64,000 bases of DNA from Clostridium sp. MB40-C1 (GTDB lineage: Bacteria; Bacillota; Clostridia; Clostridiales; Clostridiaceae), in assembly GCF_030913655.1 (NCBI RefSeq), contig NZ_CP133189.1, forward strand, positions 3,829,328 through 3,893,327. Direction: 5' to 3'. Every line of letters starts with the position of its first letter. The stretch's first letter is position 1. The position numbers were made by a program, and so were the translations under genes. Shown here one piece after another: positions 28,905 to 42,900 of the stretch. The notes below the pieces were generated by a model. It searched no databases. It saw only the letters and a program-made list of their open reading frames with translations, and was not told the origin of the DNA.

Positions 28905-30842
28905 ATGAATGATACTATTGCAAAATGTTCAAACAAGAAAACAATGATAGAGAGCTTTGAAAACGCAATAAATGAAATTCAAGTTATAACAAAAGATGAA
29001 GAAGATTTAATATTAAAGAAGTTTAATGACACATATGTAGAATATGATAAAGAAAAAACATTAGTAGATATATTTGAAGAACAAGTAGAAAAGACACCAG
29101 ATAATATTGCTGTTGTCTTCGAGAATGAAGAAATAACATATAAAGAACTTAATGAAAGATCTAATTCATTAGCTAGAGGTTTGAGAGAAAAAGGTGTAGG
29201 ACCAGAATATATTGTAGGTATAATGGCAAAGCGTTCTATAAATATGATAGTAGGAATAATGGCAGTTTTAAAAGCAGGGGGAGCATATCTACCTATAGAT
29301 CCGGAATATCCAGAAAACAGAATAGAGTATATATTGAATAATAGTCAATCAAAAATAATATTAATACAAGGAAAATTTAAAGAAAAGATAAAGCAGAAAA
29401 TAGTTATATGTGATTTAGAGGATGAAGAATTATATAAACATAACAATAATAATTTGAGCAAAATCTCTAGTAAAAATAATTTAGCATATGTAATATATAC
29501 ATCTGGAACTACTGGAAAGCCTAAAGGAGTCATGATAGAGAATAAAGCAATAGTTAACTATGTTTTATATGCTAAAGAACAGTATTTAAATGAAGAAAAT
29601 ATGTGTATGCCGCTTTACACATCAGTATCATTTGATTTAACTATAACGTCTATTTTTACTCCATTGATAAGTGGAAATAAAATAATTATATATAAAGATA
29701 AAGATATTGATATATTAATGAAAAAAGTATTTCAGTCAGATAAAAATGCAGTTATAAAAGTAACACCTGCACATTTAAGTTTATTAAAAGATATGTCTAA
29801 TGTTAACAAAGGCATTAAAAAAATTATTGTAGGGGGAGAGGAATTAAAGGAAGAATTATCAAAAGACATAAGTAATATATTCTGTAACGAGATAGAGATA
29901 ATAAATGAATATGGACCTACAGAAGCAACTGTCGGATGTATAATGCACAAATACAATTATACAAAAAAATATAATAATACAGTGCTTATAGGTAAACCAA
30001 TAAATAATTTTCACATTTATATTGTAAATATGAAAAATAGTATGGTACCTATAGGAGACATAGGAGAAATTTGTATAAGCGGCGATGGTCTTGCAAGAGG
30101 ATATTTAAATGATGAGAAGTTAACAGAAGAGAAATTTGTGGACAACCCATATGAACAAGGAAAGAAAATGTATAAAACAGGAGATTTAGCAAGGTGGCTG
30201 CCAGATGGTAATGTGGAATACTTAGGAAGAATCGATGAGCAAGTTAAGATTAGAGGGTTTAGAATTGAACTTGGAGAGATTGACAGTGTTATCAGAAGAA
30301 TAGATGATGTAAAAGATGTTGCAGTAATAGTTAGAGAAAATAATATTGGGGAAAATGAAATTAATGCTTATATTATTTCTGAAGATTCATCAATTATCAA
30401 AACAGTAAGAGAAGAGCTTAAGCTGTATTTACCTGAATATATGATTCCAGGAAAAATGATGATAATTGATGGCTTCCCATTAACATCAAATGGAAAATTA
30501 GATAAAAAAGCATTGCCTGAAATTAAAGAGGTAAGTGGTGAAACTACTTATAGTGCACCAACTAATCCATTAGAAGAGGAAATAGTTGATTTATGGAGAA
30601 AAATGTTAGACATTGATATGATAGGAATCGATGATAATTTTCTTGAAGTAGGCGGACATTCATTAATTGCTACTAAAATGGTTTATAAAATTAATGAAAT
30701 TTATGATATTGATTTATCTCTAGTAGAGTTTCTTACAAATGGATTAACTGTAAGAACCTTATCAGAACTTGTTGAAGAAAAATTATTTAATTCAATCAGC
30801 GAAGAGGAACTTGCGTGTATGTTAAAAGAAATTGAAGATTAA
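28905..30842 (+). CDS. NRPS loading protein, A-PCP (predicted Asn)
   Basis: The 645-residue protein activates the first amino acid as an adenylate and loads it on its carrier domain. It has an adenylation domain (about 35-545) with TSGTTGKPKG, YGPTEAT, TGDLARW and NGKLDKKAL. A peptidyl carrier domain (about 555-630) has the phosphopantetheine Ser in EVGGHSL. The pocket residues read by eye are DLTKIGEVGK, which matches the Asn code apart from Ile for Leu. The N-terminus keeps a piece of the C-to-A linker (EIQVITKDEEDLIL, KFNDTYVEYDKEKT), so it looks like an elongation module that lost its C domain. No starter C or formyl domain is present. Confidence 0.93.
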   Translation: MNDTIAKCSNKKTMIESFENAINEIQVITKDEEDLILKKFNDTYVEYDKEKTLVDIFEEQVEKTPDNIAVVFENEEITYKELNERSNSLARGLREKGVGPEYIVGIMAKRSINMIVGIMAVLKAGGAYLPIDPEYPENRIEYILNNSQSKIILIQGKFKEKIKQKIVICDLEDEELYKHNNNNLSKISSKNNLAYVIYTSGTTGKPKGVMIENKAIVNYVLYAKEQYLNEENMCMPLYTSVSFDLTITSIFTPLISGNKIIIYKDKDIDILMKKVFQSDKNAVIKVTPAHLSLLKDMSNVNKGIKKIIVGGEELKEELSKDISNIFCNEIEIINEYGPTEATVGCIMHKYNYTKKYNNTVLIGKPINNFHIYIVNMKNSMVPIGDIGEICISGDGLARGYLNDEKLTEEKFVDNPYEQGKKMYKTGDLARWLPDGNVEYLGRIDEQVKIRGFRIELGEIDSVIRRIDDVKDVAVIVRENNIGENEINAYIISEDSSIIKTVREELKLYLPEYMIPGKMMIIDGFPLTSNGKLDKKALPEIKEVSGETTYSAPTNPLEEEIVDLWRKMLDIDMIGIDDNFLEVGGHSLIATKMVYKINEIYDIDLSLVEFLTNGLTVRTLSELVEEKLFNSISEEELACMLKEIED

Positions 30843-30990
30843 TTCTAAGGTTTCAGTTATTAGCAAAACAGATTACAGTTATATGATATACCTTAATCTT
30901 AGAGTTTATCGTTAAAAATCAAGATATGTTTTTTTTGAAGTGCAATGTTCATATAAAATAACAGGTTAGATTTACTATTTGGGGGGATAA

Positions 30991-33900
30991 ATGAGTATGG
31001 AGAGCAAAAAAGAGCAAGAATTACAAAAAAGATCCTTACTAAAGACTATATTAGAAAAGAAAAAAAAGAATAAAATAGCATCAAATTCAATAGAAATACT
31101 ATCAAGAAAAAAAGGAAAAAATTATTTTCTTTCATCATACGAACAAAGAAGATTATGGTTTATACATAAATTGGATCCTGAGAGTATTGCTTATAATATT
31201 CATTTTGGATTTCGTATTTATGGTGATTTAAAAATAGATTTGCTTCAAGCAGCTATTAATGAAATAGGTATGGAGCAAGAAGCTTTAAGAACTAGATTTC
31301 AATATATAGATGATGAATTAATGCAAATAATCGAACCAAATTTCAATGAGAAAATAAAATATATTAACTTATCAAATATTGATTCAAAAGTTATTGAAAA
31401 TGAATTAGCAAGAGTTTGTAAAGAGGAATCTTACAAACCTTTCGATTTAGAAAATGGACCTTTAGTTAGATTTATATTAATTGAAATAGGACCAGAAGAA
31501 AGATTGTTTATAACTGTAATTCATCATATTATATTTGATGGTTGGTCTATGGGGGTTTTTTATAGGAATTTATCTGAGAAGTATAACAGCTTATGTAATG
31601 GGAAATGTTCTTTAAATAAAGAAAAAACGGTTCAATATGCAGACTATGCAAAGTGGCAAAGGAAACAATTATCTAAAAACAAAATGGAGAAACAATTTAA
31701 TTATTGGAAGGATAAATTAGAAAATATTGATCAAAATGTTGAATTTCCACTTGATAAAAAACGTCCATCAATGTTAACAAATAGTGGAGATGTAGTATTC
31801 TTTAAATTAGATAATGATATTGTAAAGAATTTAAGGAAGTATTCATCTGAATGTAATTGTACAGTTAATACAGTTTTATTATCTGTGTTTAAATGTTTAA
31901 TTTATAAGTATACAAAGAAAAATAATATTGCTGTAGGAACAGCAGTTGCTAATAGAAAAGTTGATGGAATAGAGAATATCATTGGATTTTTTGTAAATAC
32001 AATAGTTTTAAGTACCGAAATAGATGGAAATATGAAATTTTCAGAATTACTTGAAAAGGTAAGAAATACGACATTGGAAGCATATGATAATGAAGAGTTT
32101 CCTTTTGATCAATTAGTAGAAAAAATTAATCCATTAAGAGATAGTAATAGAAATCCTTTTTTTCAACTAATGTATTCTTATCAAAATACGCAAAAAATAA
32201 AGTTGGAGTTACAAGATTTAAAAGTAGAAGAATACGCACTAGGTAGCAAAAGATCTTCTTTTGATGTTACATTGCAGATTGAAGATAATGAAAATGGAAT
32301 CTTTGGATCTTTTGAATATAATTCAGATTTATTTTATAGAGAAACTGTACAAAGAATTTGTAATCAGTTTAAATTGATTCTTAAAGATGTTCTTAGTGAT
32401 GCCAATAATAAAAAGATAAATGATATTTCAATATTAAGTAAAGAGGAAAAAGATCTTATTTTAAACAAATTCAATGATACCTGTGTAGAATACGATAAAG
32501 AAAAAACATTAGTAGATATGTTTGAAGAGCAGGTAAAGAAGACACCAAATAATATTGCTGTTGTATTTGAAAATGAAAAAATAACATATAAAGAACTTAA
32601 TGAAAAAGCAAATTTATTAGCTAGAGTATTGAGACAAAATGGCGCTGGAGTAGATAAAATAGTTGGTATAATGTTAGAGCGTTCTATTGAAATGATAATA
32701 GCAATAATTGGAGTATTAAAATCTGGAGCAGCCTATTTGCCTATAGACCCCAAATATCCTAAAAATAGAATAGAATATATGCTAAAGAACAGTGAAACCA
32801 ATATATTAGTAAGTCTGCCAAGGTTATTGGGTAATTTAAATTTTAGTGGAAATATATTAGATATGTCTAACAAGGGGATTTTTAATAAAGATATGGACAA
32901 GCTATACAATGTAAATCATTCGAAAGATCTAGCATATATTATATATACCTCAGGTACCACAGGAAATCCTAAGGGAGTTATGGTAGAACATAAAAGTGCA
33001 GTTAACTTAATATATGCATTGAAAGAGTGTATTTATAGTAAATATGGTGGTAATTTAAAAGTAGCTTTAGTAGCTAATTATGCTTTTGATGCATCAGTTA
33101 AACAAATTTTTGCTTCTTTGTTATTAGGAAATACATTATATATTGTTGATAATAACAGCATAATGCATGGAGATGATTTAGTAAGATTTTATTTAGATAA
33201 ACAAATAGATATAACGGATGGTACTCCAATACATTTATCAATGATAAGTAATTCTAACTTATTAGGAAATAGTAAATTAAAATTAAAGAACATGATAATT
33301 GGTGGAGATAAACTTTTAAAAGATACAGTAAAAAAAATATATAGCAAATTAAAAACAAATAAAGTTAGTATAACAAATGTATATGGACCAACTGAATGTT
33401 GTGTTGATACCACTTGTCAAAATATAGATATAAATAATATAAATAGATTTCAAGATATTCCTATAGGAAGACCATTAAACAACTATGAGGTTTATATATT
33501 AGATGAACAAAATAAATTACTTCCAATTGGTATTGCAGGAGAATTATATATAAGTGGTGATGGATTAGCTAGAGGATATTTAAATAATAGAGAACTAACA
33601 AATAAAAAATTCATAGACAATCCATATAAGTTAGGTCAAAAAATGTACAAAACAGGGGACTTGGCAAGATGGCTTCCAGATGGGAGTATAGAATACTTAG
33701 GACGTATTGATGAGCAAGTTAAGATAAGAGGATTTAGAATTGAACTTGAAGAAATTGCAAATGTGTTATGTAGAATTGATTATATAGAGGATGCAGCTGT
33801 CATAGCAAGAGATGATGCAAGAGGTGAAAAAGCTATTTACAGCTACGTAGTTTCTAATGTAAATGTAGATTTTAAGGAAGTTAGAAAAGAAATACGTAAA

Positions 33901-36900
33901 GAATTACCAGATTATATGATACCAGCATACATGATGCAGATAGAAAAAATACCAGTAACTAGAAATGGTAAACTGGATAAGAGATCATTACCCGATATAG
34001 TTCAAGAAAGCGGAGAAGAATATATTGCTCCAAGGAATGAAATAGAAAGAGTTATTGTTAAAATTTTTGAAGAAGTTGTTGGAGGAAACAAGGTAAGTGT
34101 AGATGCTGATTTTTTTGAAATAGGAGGACACTCTTTAAGGGCAATAAAAGTAGTTAATAGAATTGAAGCTGAAACTGGAGTAAGAATACCAATAAAGATA
34201 ATTTTTGCAGAGAGAACAGCAGAATCTATAGCAAGGTATATAGAAGAAGCTGAAAATAAAGAATATGAGTCTATACCAAAAGCAGAAAAAAAGGCATACT
34301 ATCAAATGTCTTCAGCCCAAAAGAGAATGTATTTAATTTGGCAGATGGAAAAAGAAAGTACAGTTTATAATATGCCATTATGTTATAAGTTGAAAGGTAA
34401 TGTAAGAGTAGATAACATAAAGAAGTCGTTACAAGAAATGATAGAACGCCATGAGATATTAAGAACATGTTTTGGAATAAAAGATGGAGAGTTTGTACAG
34501 AAGATTTTAGACAAGAACAAGAAAGAGGCAGACTATTCTTATGAGGAAAGTATAGATGACGTATCTGAAATACTTCAAAGGTTCACAAAGCCATTTAATT
34601 TAGATAAAGGGAATTTAGTGAGAATGAAGGTAGTAAAGAGTAAAAAAGAATATTATTTACTTATAGACATGCATCATATAGTTAGTGATGGAATGAGTAT
34701 GGGGATTTTTATTAAGGAATTTTCGATTCTTTATAATGGTGGAGATCTTGAAGATCTTGATTTACAATACAAAGATTATAGTGAATGGGCAAGAATGAGA
34801 AAATTAGATGATCAAAAAGCATACTGGGTAAGTCAATTTGAAGAGGAAGTACCAGTAATTGATCTTCCATATGATTACAAAAGGTCATTTGAGAAAAGTT
34901 ATAAAGGAGCAATAACTAGTATTGAGCTGCAGAAAGAAATAAAAGGTGGAATAAAAGAATTATGTAATATTACCGGTACAACAGAATATATGGTACTTTT
35001 ATCAGCATTTATGGTAGTTTTAAATAAATATACTCGTCAAGAAGATATTGTTGTAGGAACTCCTATATCAGGAAGAACTAATAAAGATATGGAATCTATG
35101 ATGGGTATGTTTATAAATACACTTGCTATGAGAGAAAAACCTGAAGCTGGAAAGAGTTTTATTAAGTTTCTAGGTGAAGTAAAAGAAAGTTGTCTTAAGG
35201 CATATGAAAATCAGGAATATCCTTTTGAAGAACTAGTAGAGTCAGTAGAAGTTAGAAGAGATTTTTCTAGGAATCCATTATTTGATGTAATGTTTAGTTT
35301 ACAGAACAATGAAAAAGTGAATCTTTCAATGGATAATCTTATGATAGATCAAATATGGGGAGAACATAGAATATCCAAGTTTGATCTTAGTATTATGATG
35401 GAAAGTGGAGAAGATAAATATTTTGTAGGTGCGGAATATTGTACAACATTATTTAAGAGAGAAACTGTAAATAGATTTTTAGTTCATTTTAAAGAAGTTC
35501 TTTGTAAAATAATAGATAATCCAGAGGTTCTTATAGGAGAAATCCAGGTTATAACAAAACAAGAAGAAGATTTAATTTTAAATAAATTTAATAATACTTA
35601 TATAGAATATGATAAAGAAAAAACAGTGGTAGATATTTTTGAAGAACAGGTAAAAAAAATACCAGATAATATAGCAGTAGTATATGAAAACGAAAAATTA
35701 ACTTATAGGGAACTAGATGAAAAGGCGAATATATTAGCTCAAAAATTACGTGATATGGGAATAAAGCCAAATGATTTTGTAGCAATAACAGTACAGAAGA
35801 GTCTAGAGATGATAATAGGAATTTTAGGAGTAATTAAGGCTGGGGCAGCGTATGTTCCAATTGATCCCAAATATCCAAAAGAAAGAATAAAATATATGCT
35901 TTCAGATTGTAAGCCAAAGGCTTTATTGATCTATAAGACAGACATAAAAGTTAATGGAGTACCTATAATTGATTTAAATGATAGTAAACTTTTTAAAGGT
36001 GAGTGCAAAAACTTAGAAAAGGTGAATACTTCAAATGATTTGCTGTATGTAATATATACTTCAGGAACTACTGGAAAACCAAAAGGAGTTATGATTGAGC
36101 ATAAATCAGTCAATAATTTAAGAGAATATTTTATTAATTCACTTAAAGTAAGGCCTAGTGATAGAATACTACAGTTCTCCAATATATCATTTGATGCTTC
36201 GGTTTGGGATATAACAATGTCTTTATTAATAGGAGCCACATTACATGTAATTAATCAAGATAAAATGGTAGATGCAGATTTTATGAGTGAATATGCTAAA
36301 GATACTACAATAATGCTATTGCCCCCACAATTTTATCAGCAGCTAAAAACAGCAGGACAGAGGCTTGTTGTTACGGGGGGGGCAGAAAGTAGTAAAGATA
36401 TTGTAATAAAAGCAATTGGAGAGGGAGCAGCATATTTAAATGCTTATGGTCCTACAGAAGCAACGGTAATTGCCACTCATTGGTTGTGTAATGAAATAGA
36501 TAATGTACCAGAAAGGATTCCAATTGGAAAGCCAATAGATAATAAAAAAATATACATTTGTGATAAAGACATCTTATGTGGAATAGGAATTCCAGGAGAA
36601 TTATGTATAGGAGGAGAGGGGCTTGCTAGGGGGTATTTGAATAGACCTAAACTTACAGCAGAAAAGTTTATAGATAATCCATATGGAGAAGGAAAGCTAT
36701 ATCGTACAGGAGATTTAGCGAGATGGCTTCCAGATGGAAACATAGAATATTTGGGACGTATTGATGAACAAGTTAAGATAAGAGGATTTAGAATTGAACT
36801 TGAAGAAATTGCAAATGTATTACGTAAAATTGACTACATAGAAGATGCAGCTGTTATAGCAAGAGATGATGCAAGAGGAGAAAAAGCAATTTACAGCTAT

Positions 36901-39900
36901 GTAGTTTCTAATATAAATTTAGATTTTAAGGAGATTAGAAAAGAAATACGTGAAGAATTACCAGAGTATATGATACCAGCATATATGATGCAGATAGAAA
37001 AAATACCAATAAACAGAAGTGGAAAGATAGACAAGCAGGCATTACCAGAGATAGTTCAAGAAAGTGAAGAGGAATACATTGCTCCAAGAAATGAAACAGA
37101 AAAAATTATTGTTAAAATTTTTGAGGAAGTTATTGGTATAAATAAAATAAGTGTAGATGCTGACTTTTTTGAAATAGGAGGACATTCTTTAAGAGCAACA
37201 AAAGTAGTTAATAGAATTGAGGCTGAAACTGGAGTAAGGATACCAATAAAGATAATTTTTTCAGAGAGAACAGCGGAATCTGTAGCAAGGTATATAGAAG
37301 AATTTGGAAATAAAGAATATGAGTCTATACCAAAAGCAGAAGAAAAGAAATACTATCCAATGTCTTCAGCACAAAGGAGAATGTACTTAATTTGGCAGAT
37401 GGAAAAAGAAAGTACAGCTTATAATATGCTAGCATGCTATAAATTGGAAGGAAAAGTAAGAGTTGATGATATAAAGAATTCATTACAGAAAATGATAAAT
37501 CGTCATGAAATATTAAGAACATGTTTAATAACAAAAGATGGAAAAATGGTACAAAAAATTTTAGATAAGGTAGGGATTGATTGTTTATATGAAGAAAATA
37601 TGGATGACATATCTAACATTCTTAAAAAGTTTATAAAGCCATTTAACTTAGAGAAAGGTAATTTAATAAGAACGAAGATAGTAATGAGTAAAAAAGAATA
37701 CTATTTGCTTATAGATATGCATCATGTAGTTAGTGATGGAATGAGTATGGGGATTTTCATTAAAGAATTTTCAACATTATATAATGGTGGAGAACTTGAA
37801 AAGCTTAATTTACAATATAAAGATTATAGTGAATGGATGGTAAAAAGAGACTTAGACGATCAGAAAGCATATTGGGTAAGTCAATTTAAAGAGGAAGTAC
37901 CAATAATTGATCTTCCATATGATTATAATAGACCAGCCAAACAAAGTTATGAAGGAGCAATAATTAGTATTGACTTGCAGAAAGAAATAAAAAGTGGAAT
38001 AAAGGGATTGTGCAATATTACCGGAGCAACAGAGTATATGGTACTTTTAGCAGCACTCATGGTAACTTTGAGTAAATACACTCGTCAAGAAGATATTGTT
38101 GTAGGAACTCCTATATCAGGAAGAACTAATAAAGATATGGAATCTATGATGGGTATGTTTATAAATACACTTGCTATGAGAGAAAAACCTGAAGCTGGAA
38201 AGAGTTTTATTAAATTTATAGATGAAGTAAAAGAAAGTTGCCTTAAGGCATATGAAAACCAAGAGTATCCTTTTGAAGAACTAGTAGAGGCAGTAGAAGT
38301 TAAAAGAGATTTTTCTAGAAATCCGTTATTTGATGTAATGTTTGTTTTACAAAACAATGAGAAATTCAATCTTCTAATGGATGATATTATTATAAATCAA
38401 ATAGAGGTGGAACATACAACATCCAAGTTTGATATTACTTTAATGATGGGAAGTAGAGAAGATAATTATTTTGTAAGTGCAGAATATTGTACAGAATTAT
38501 TTAAGAAAGAAACTATAAATAGATTGTTAGCTCATTTTAAAGAAGTTCTCTGCAAAATAATAGATAATCCAGAAAGTTCTATAGGAGAAATTAATATTGT
38601 AACAAAAGATGAAAAAGAGTTAATTCTAAATAAATTTAATGATACTTATGTAGAGTATGATAGAGAAAAAACGTTAGTAGATATATTTGAGGAACAGGTA
38701 AAAAAGGCACCTAATAATACTGCTGTTGTGTTTGAAAATGAAAAGATAACTTATAAAGAACTTAATGAAAAAGCAAATTCATTAGCGATGGTATTAAGAA
38801 AAAATGGAGCTAGAGCAGATAAAATAGTCGGGATAATGTTAGAACGTTCTATTGAAATGATAGTAGCAATAATAGGAGTATTAAAATCTGGAGCAGCATA
38901 TTTACCTATAGATCCGAAGCATCCAAAAAATAGAATAGAATATATGTTAAAAAATAGTGAAACAAATATATTATTAAGCATACCAAAATTATTAGATAAC
39001 ATTGATTTTAATGGAAATATATTAGATATGTCTAAAAAACAACTATTTGATAAAAAGTTAAATAATTTAAATAATATAAATGTTTCAAAAGATATGGCAT
39101 ATATTATATATACTTCAGGTACTACAGGAACTCCTAAGGGAGTAATGGTTGAAAATAGAAATATTTTAAATACGTTATATTGGAGAAAAAATTATTATGA
39201 ATTTAGTGAAAATGATGTAACACTACAAATACCATCATTTAGCTTTGATAGTTCTGTAGAAGATATATTTACTACATTAATCTCAGGAGCGAAATTAGTA
39301 TTAATAAATGAAGATAAACGATTAGACATACAATATTTAAAAGATATAATGTTAAAAGAAAAAATAACTAATTTTTTAGTAACTCCAAGTTTATATGCTT
39401 CTATTTTGAGTGCAGATTTGCAAAATGTTAAAACTTTAAGAAACGTCACAGTTGCTGGAGAAAGTATTCCAAGTGAACTTATAAAAGAACATTTTAAAAA
39501 ATTTACCAAAGTAGATTTATTTAATGAATATGGTCCTACTGAAAATAGCGTATGTTCAACTGTATATAAATTTGTCAAAAATAATAATAAAGTTTTAATA
39601 GGTACACCGATTAGTAACACTAGAATATATATTATTGATGAAAAAAATAAAGTTTTACCTATAGGTGTTAAAGGTGAGCTTTGTATAAGTGGATTTGGAT
39701 TAACAAGAGGATATTTAAACAATGAAAAGTTAACATCAGAAAAATTTGTAGATAATCCATATGAACCAGGACAAAAAATGTATAAAACAGGAGATTTAGC
39801 AAGATGGCTTCCAGATGGAAACATAGAATGTTTGGGACGTATTGATGAACAAGTTAAGATAAGAGGATTCAGAATTGAACTTGAAGAAATCGCAAATGTA

Positions 39901-42900
39901 TTACGTAGAATTGATTATATAGAAGATGCAGCTGTTATAGCCAGAGATGATGCAAGGGGCGAAAAAGCTATTTACAGCTATGTAGTTTCTAATGTAAATA
40001 TAGACTTTAAGGAAGTTAGAAAAGAAATACGTAAAGAGTTACCAGAGTATATGATACCAGCATACATAATGCAGATAGAAAAAATACCAGTAACTAGAAA
40101 CGGTAAACTAGATAAGAGAGCATTACCTGATATAGTTCAAGAATGTGGAGAGGAATATATTGCTCCAAGGAATGAAATGGAAAACAATATTGTTAGAATT
40201 TTTGAAGAGGTCGTTGGAGGAAACAAGATAAGTGTAGATGCTGATTTCTTTGAAATAGGAGGTCATTCTTTAAGGGCGACAAAAGTAGTTAATAGAATTG
40301 AAGCTGACACCGGAGTAAGGATACCAATAAAGATAATTTTTTCAGAGAGGACAGCGGAAGCTATAGCAAGATATATAGAAGAATCTGAAAATAAAGAATA
40401 TGAGTGTATACCAAAAGCAGAAGAAAAGGAATACTATCCAATGTCTTCAGCACAAAAGAGAATGTATTTAATTTGGCAGATGGAAAAAGAAAGCATAGCT
40501 TACAATGTGCCAGCATGCTACAAGCTGGAAGGAAAAGTAAGAATTGATGATATAAAGAACTCATTACAAAAAATGATAGATTGTCATGAGATATTAAGAA
40601 CACGTTTTGTAACAAAAGATGGAGAGCTTGTACAGAAGATTTTAGACAAGGTAGAGGTAGACTATTCTTATGAGGAAAATACAGATGAAGTATCTGAAAT
40701 TCTTAAAAATTTCATAAAGCCATTTAATTTAGATGAAGGAAATTTAATAAGAATGAAGGTAGTAAAGAGTAAAAAAGAATATTATTTGCTTATAGACATG
40801 CATCATATAGTTAGTGATGGAATGAGTATGGGAATTTTCATTAAAGAATTTTCAACTCTATATAGTGGCGAAGAAGTTGAAAAACTTAATTTACAATATA
40901 AAGATTATAGTGAATGGATGATAAAAAGAAATTTAGATGACCAAAAAGCATACTGGGTAAGCCGATTTGAAGAGGAAGCACCAATAATTGATCTTCCATA
41001 TGATTATAAGAGGCCACTTGAAAAAAGTTATAAAGGTGCAATAACTAGTATTGAGCTGCAGAAAGAAATAAAAAGTGGAATAAAAAAATTGTGCAATATT
41101 ACTGGAACAACAGAATATATGGTACTTTTGTCAGCATTTATGGTGACTTTAAATAAATACACTCATCAGGAAGATATAGTTGTAGGAACGCCTATATCAG
41201 GAAGAACTAATAAAGACATGGAATCTATGATGGGGATGTTTATAAATACACTTGCTATAAGAGAGAAACCTGAAGCGGGAAAGAGTTTTATTCAGTTTGT
41301 AGGCGAAGTAAAAGAAGATTGTCTTAAGGCATATGAAAATCAAGAGTATCCTTTTGAAGAATTAGTAGAGGCGGTAGAAGTTAGAAGAGATTTTTCTAGA
41401 AACCCACTATTTGATGTAACATTCGGATTGCAAAATAATGAAAAATTTAATCTTTCAATGGATAATGTTATGATAAGTCCAATAAAGGAAGAACATACAA
41501 TATCTAAGTTTGATCTTAGTGTATTTATGGAGAGCAATGAAGAAGGGTATTTTGTAGGTGCAGAGTATTGTACAGAACTGTTTAAAAAGGAAACTATAGA
41601 TAGATTCTTAGTTCATTTTAAAGAAGTTCTCTACAAAATAATAGATAATCCAGAAAGCTTTATAGGAGAAATTGAGATTGCAACAAAAGAAGAAAAAGAT
41701 TTAATTTTAAATAAGTTCAATGATACTTATGTACAGTATGATAAAGAAAAAACAGTGGTAGATATCTTTGAGGAACAGGTAAGAAAGAATCCAAATAATA
41801 TAGCAGTAATATATGAAAAGGAAAGATTAACTTATAGAGAATTAAATGAAAAAGCCAATATATTAGCCCAAAAGTTACGTGGTATGGGAATAAAACCAGA
41901 TGATTTTGTTGCAATTGCAGCACAGAAAAGTTTAGAGATGGTAATAGGCATTTTAGGAGTAATTAAAGCAGGAGGAGCATATGTTCCAATTGATCCAAAA
42001 TATCCACAGGAAAGGATACTATATATTCTTTCAGACTGTAAGCCAAAAGCTTTATTAATATATAAAGCAGATGTACGAGCTAAAGAAATTCCAGTAATTG
42101 ATCTTTCTGATAATGAATCTTTTGAAGGTAAGTTGAAAAACTTAGAAAAAGTAAATAGACCAGATGATTTATTATATCTAATATATACATCAGGGACTAC
42201 CGGAAAACCAAAAGGAGTTATGATTGAACATAAATCAGTTAATAATTTAAGAGAATATTTTATTAATTCACTTAAAGTAAGACCTAGTGATAAAATACTA
42301 CAGTTTTCTAATATATCATTTGATGGTTCTGTTTGGGATATAACAATGGCCTTATTAACAGGAGCAACTTTATATGTAATTAATCAAGATAAAATGTTGG
42401 ATTTAGATTTTACAAGTGAATATGCTAAAAATACTACAATAATGGCAGTGCCGCCGCAATATTATAAACAATTAAAAACAATAGGACAAAGACTAGTTGT
42501 TACGGCTGGCTCGGAAAGTAGTAAGGATGTTGTAACAAAAGCAATTGAAGGGGGAGGAACTTATTTAAATTCTTATGGTCCAACAGAAGCAACGGTATGT
42601 GCAACTCATTGGTTCTGCAATGAAAAGAACAATGTACCAGGAAGAATTCCAATTGGAAAGCCGATAGATAATAAAAAAATATATATTTGTGATAAATATA
42701 GCTTATGTGGAATAGGAATACCAGGAGAATTGTGTATAGCTGGAGATGGACTTGCTAGAGGGTATTTAAATAGACCTGAACTTACAGCAGAAAAATTTAT
42801 AGATAATCCATATGAACCAGGACAAAAAATGTATAGAACAGGAGATTTAGCAAGATGGCTTCCAGATGGAAACATAGAATATTTGGGACGTATTGATGAA

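Noticed and set aside
29345..42875. Many minus-strand open frames of 60-209 codons across the NRPS genes
   Set aside because: They recur at equivalent positions of each module, lack ribosome sites and mirror conserved A- and C-domain motifs; they are antisense shadows.
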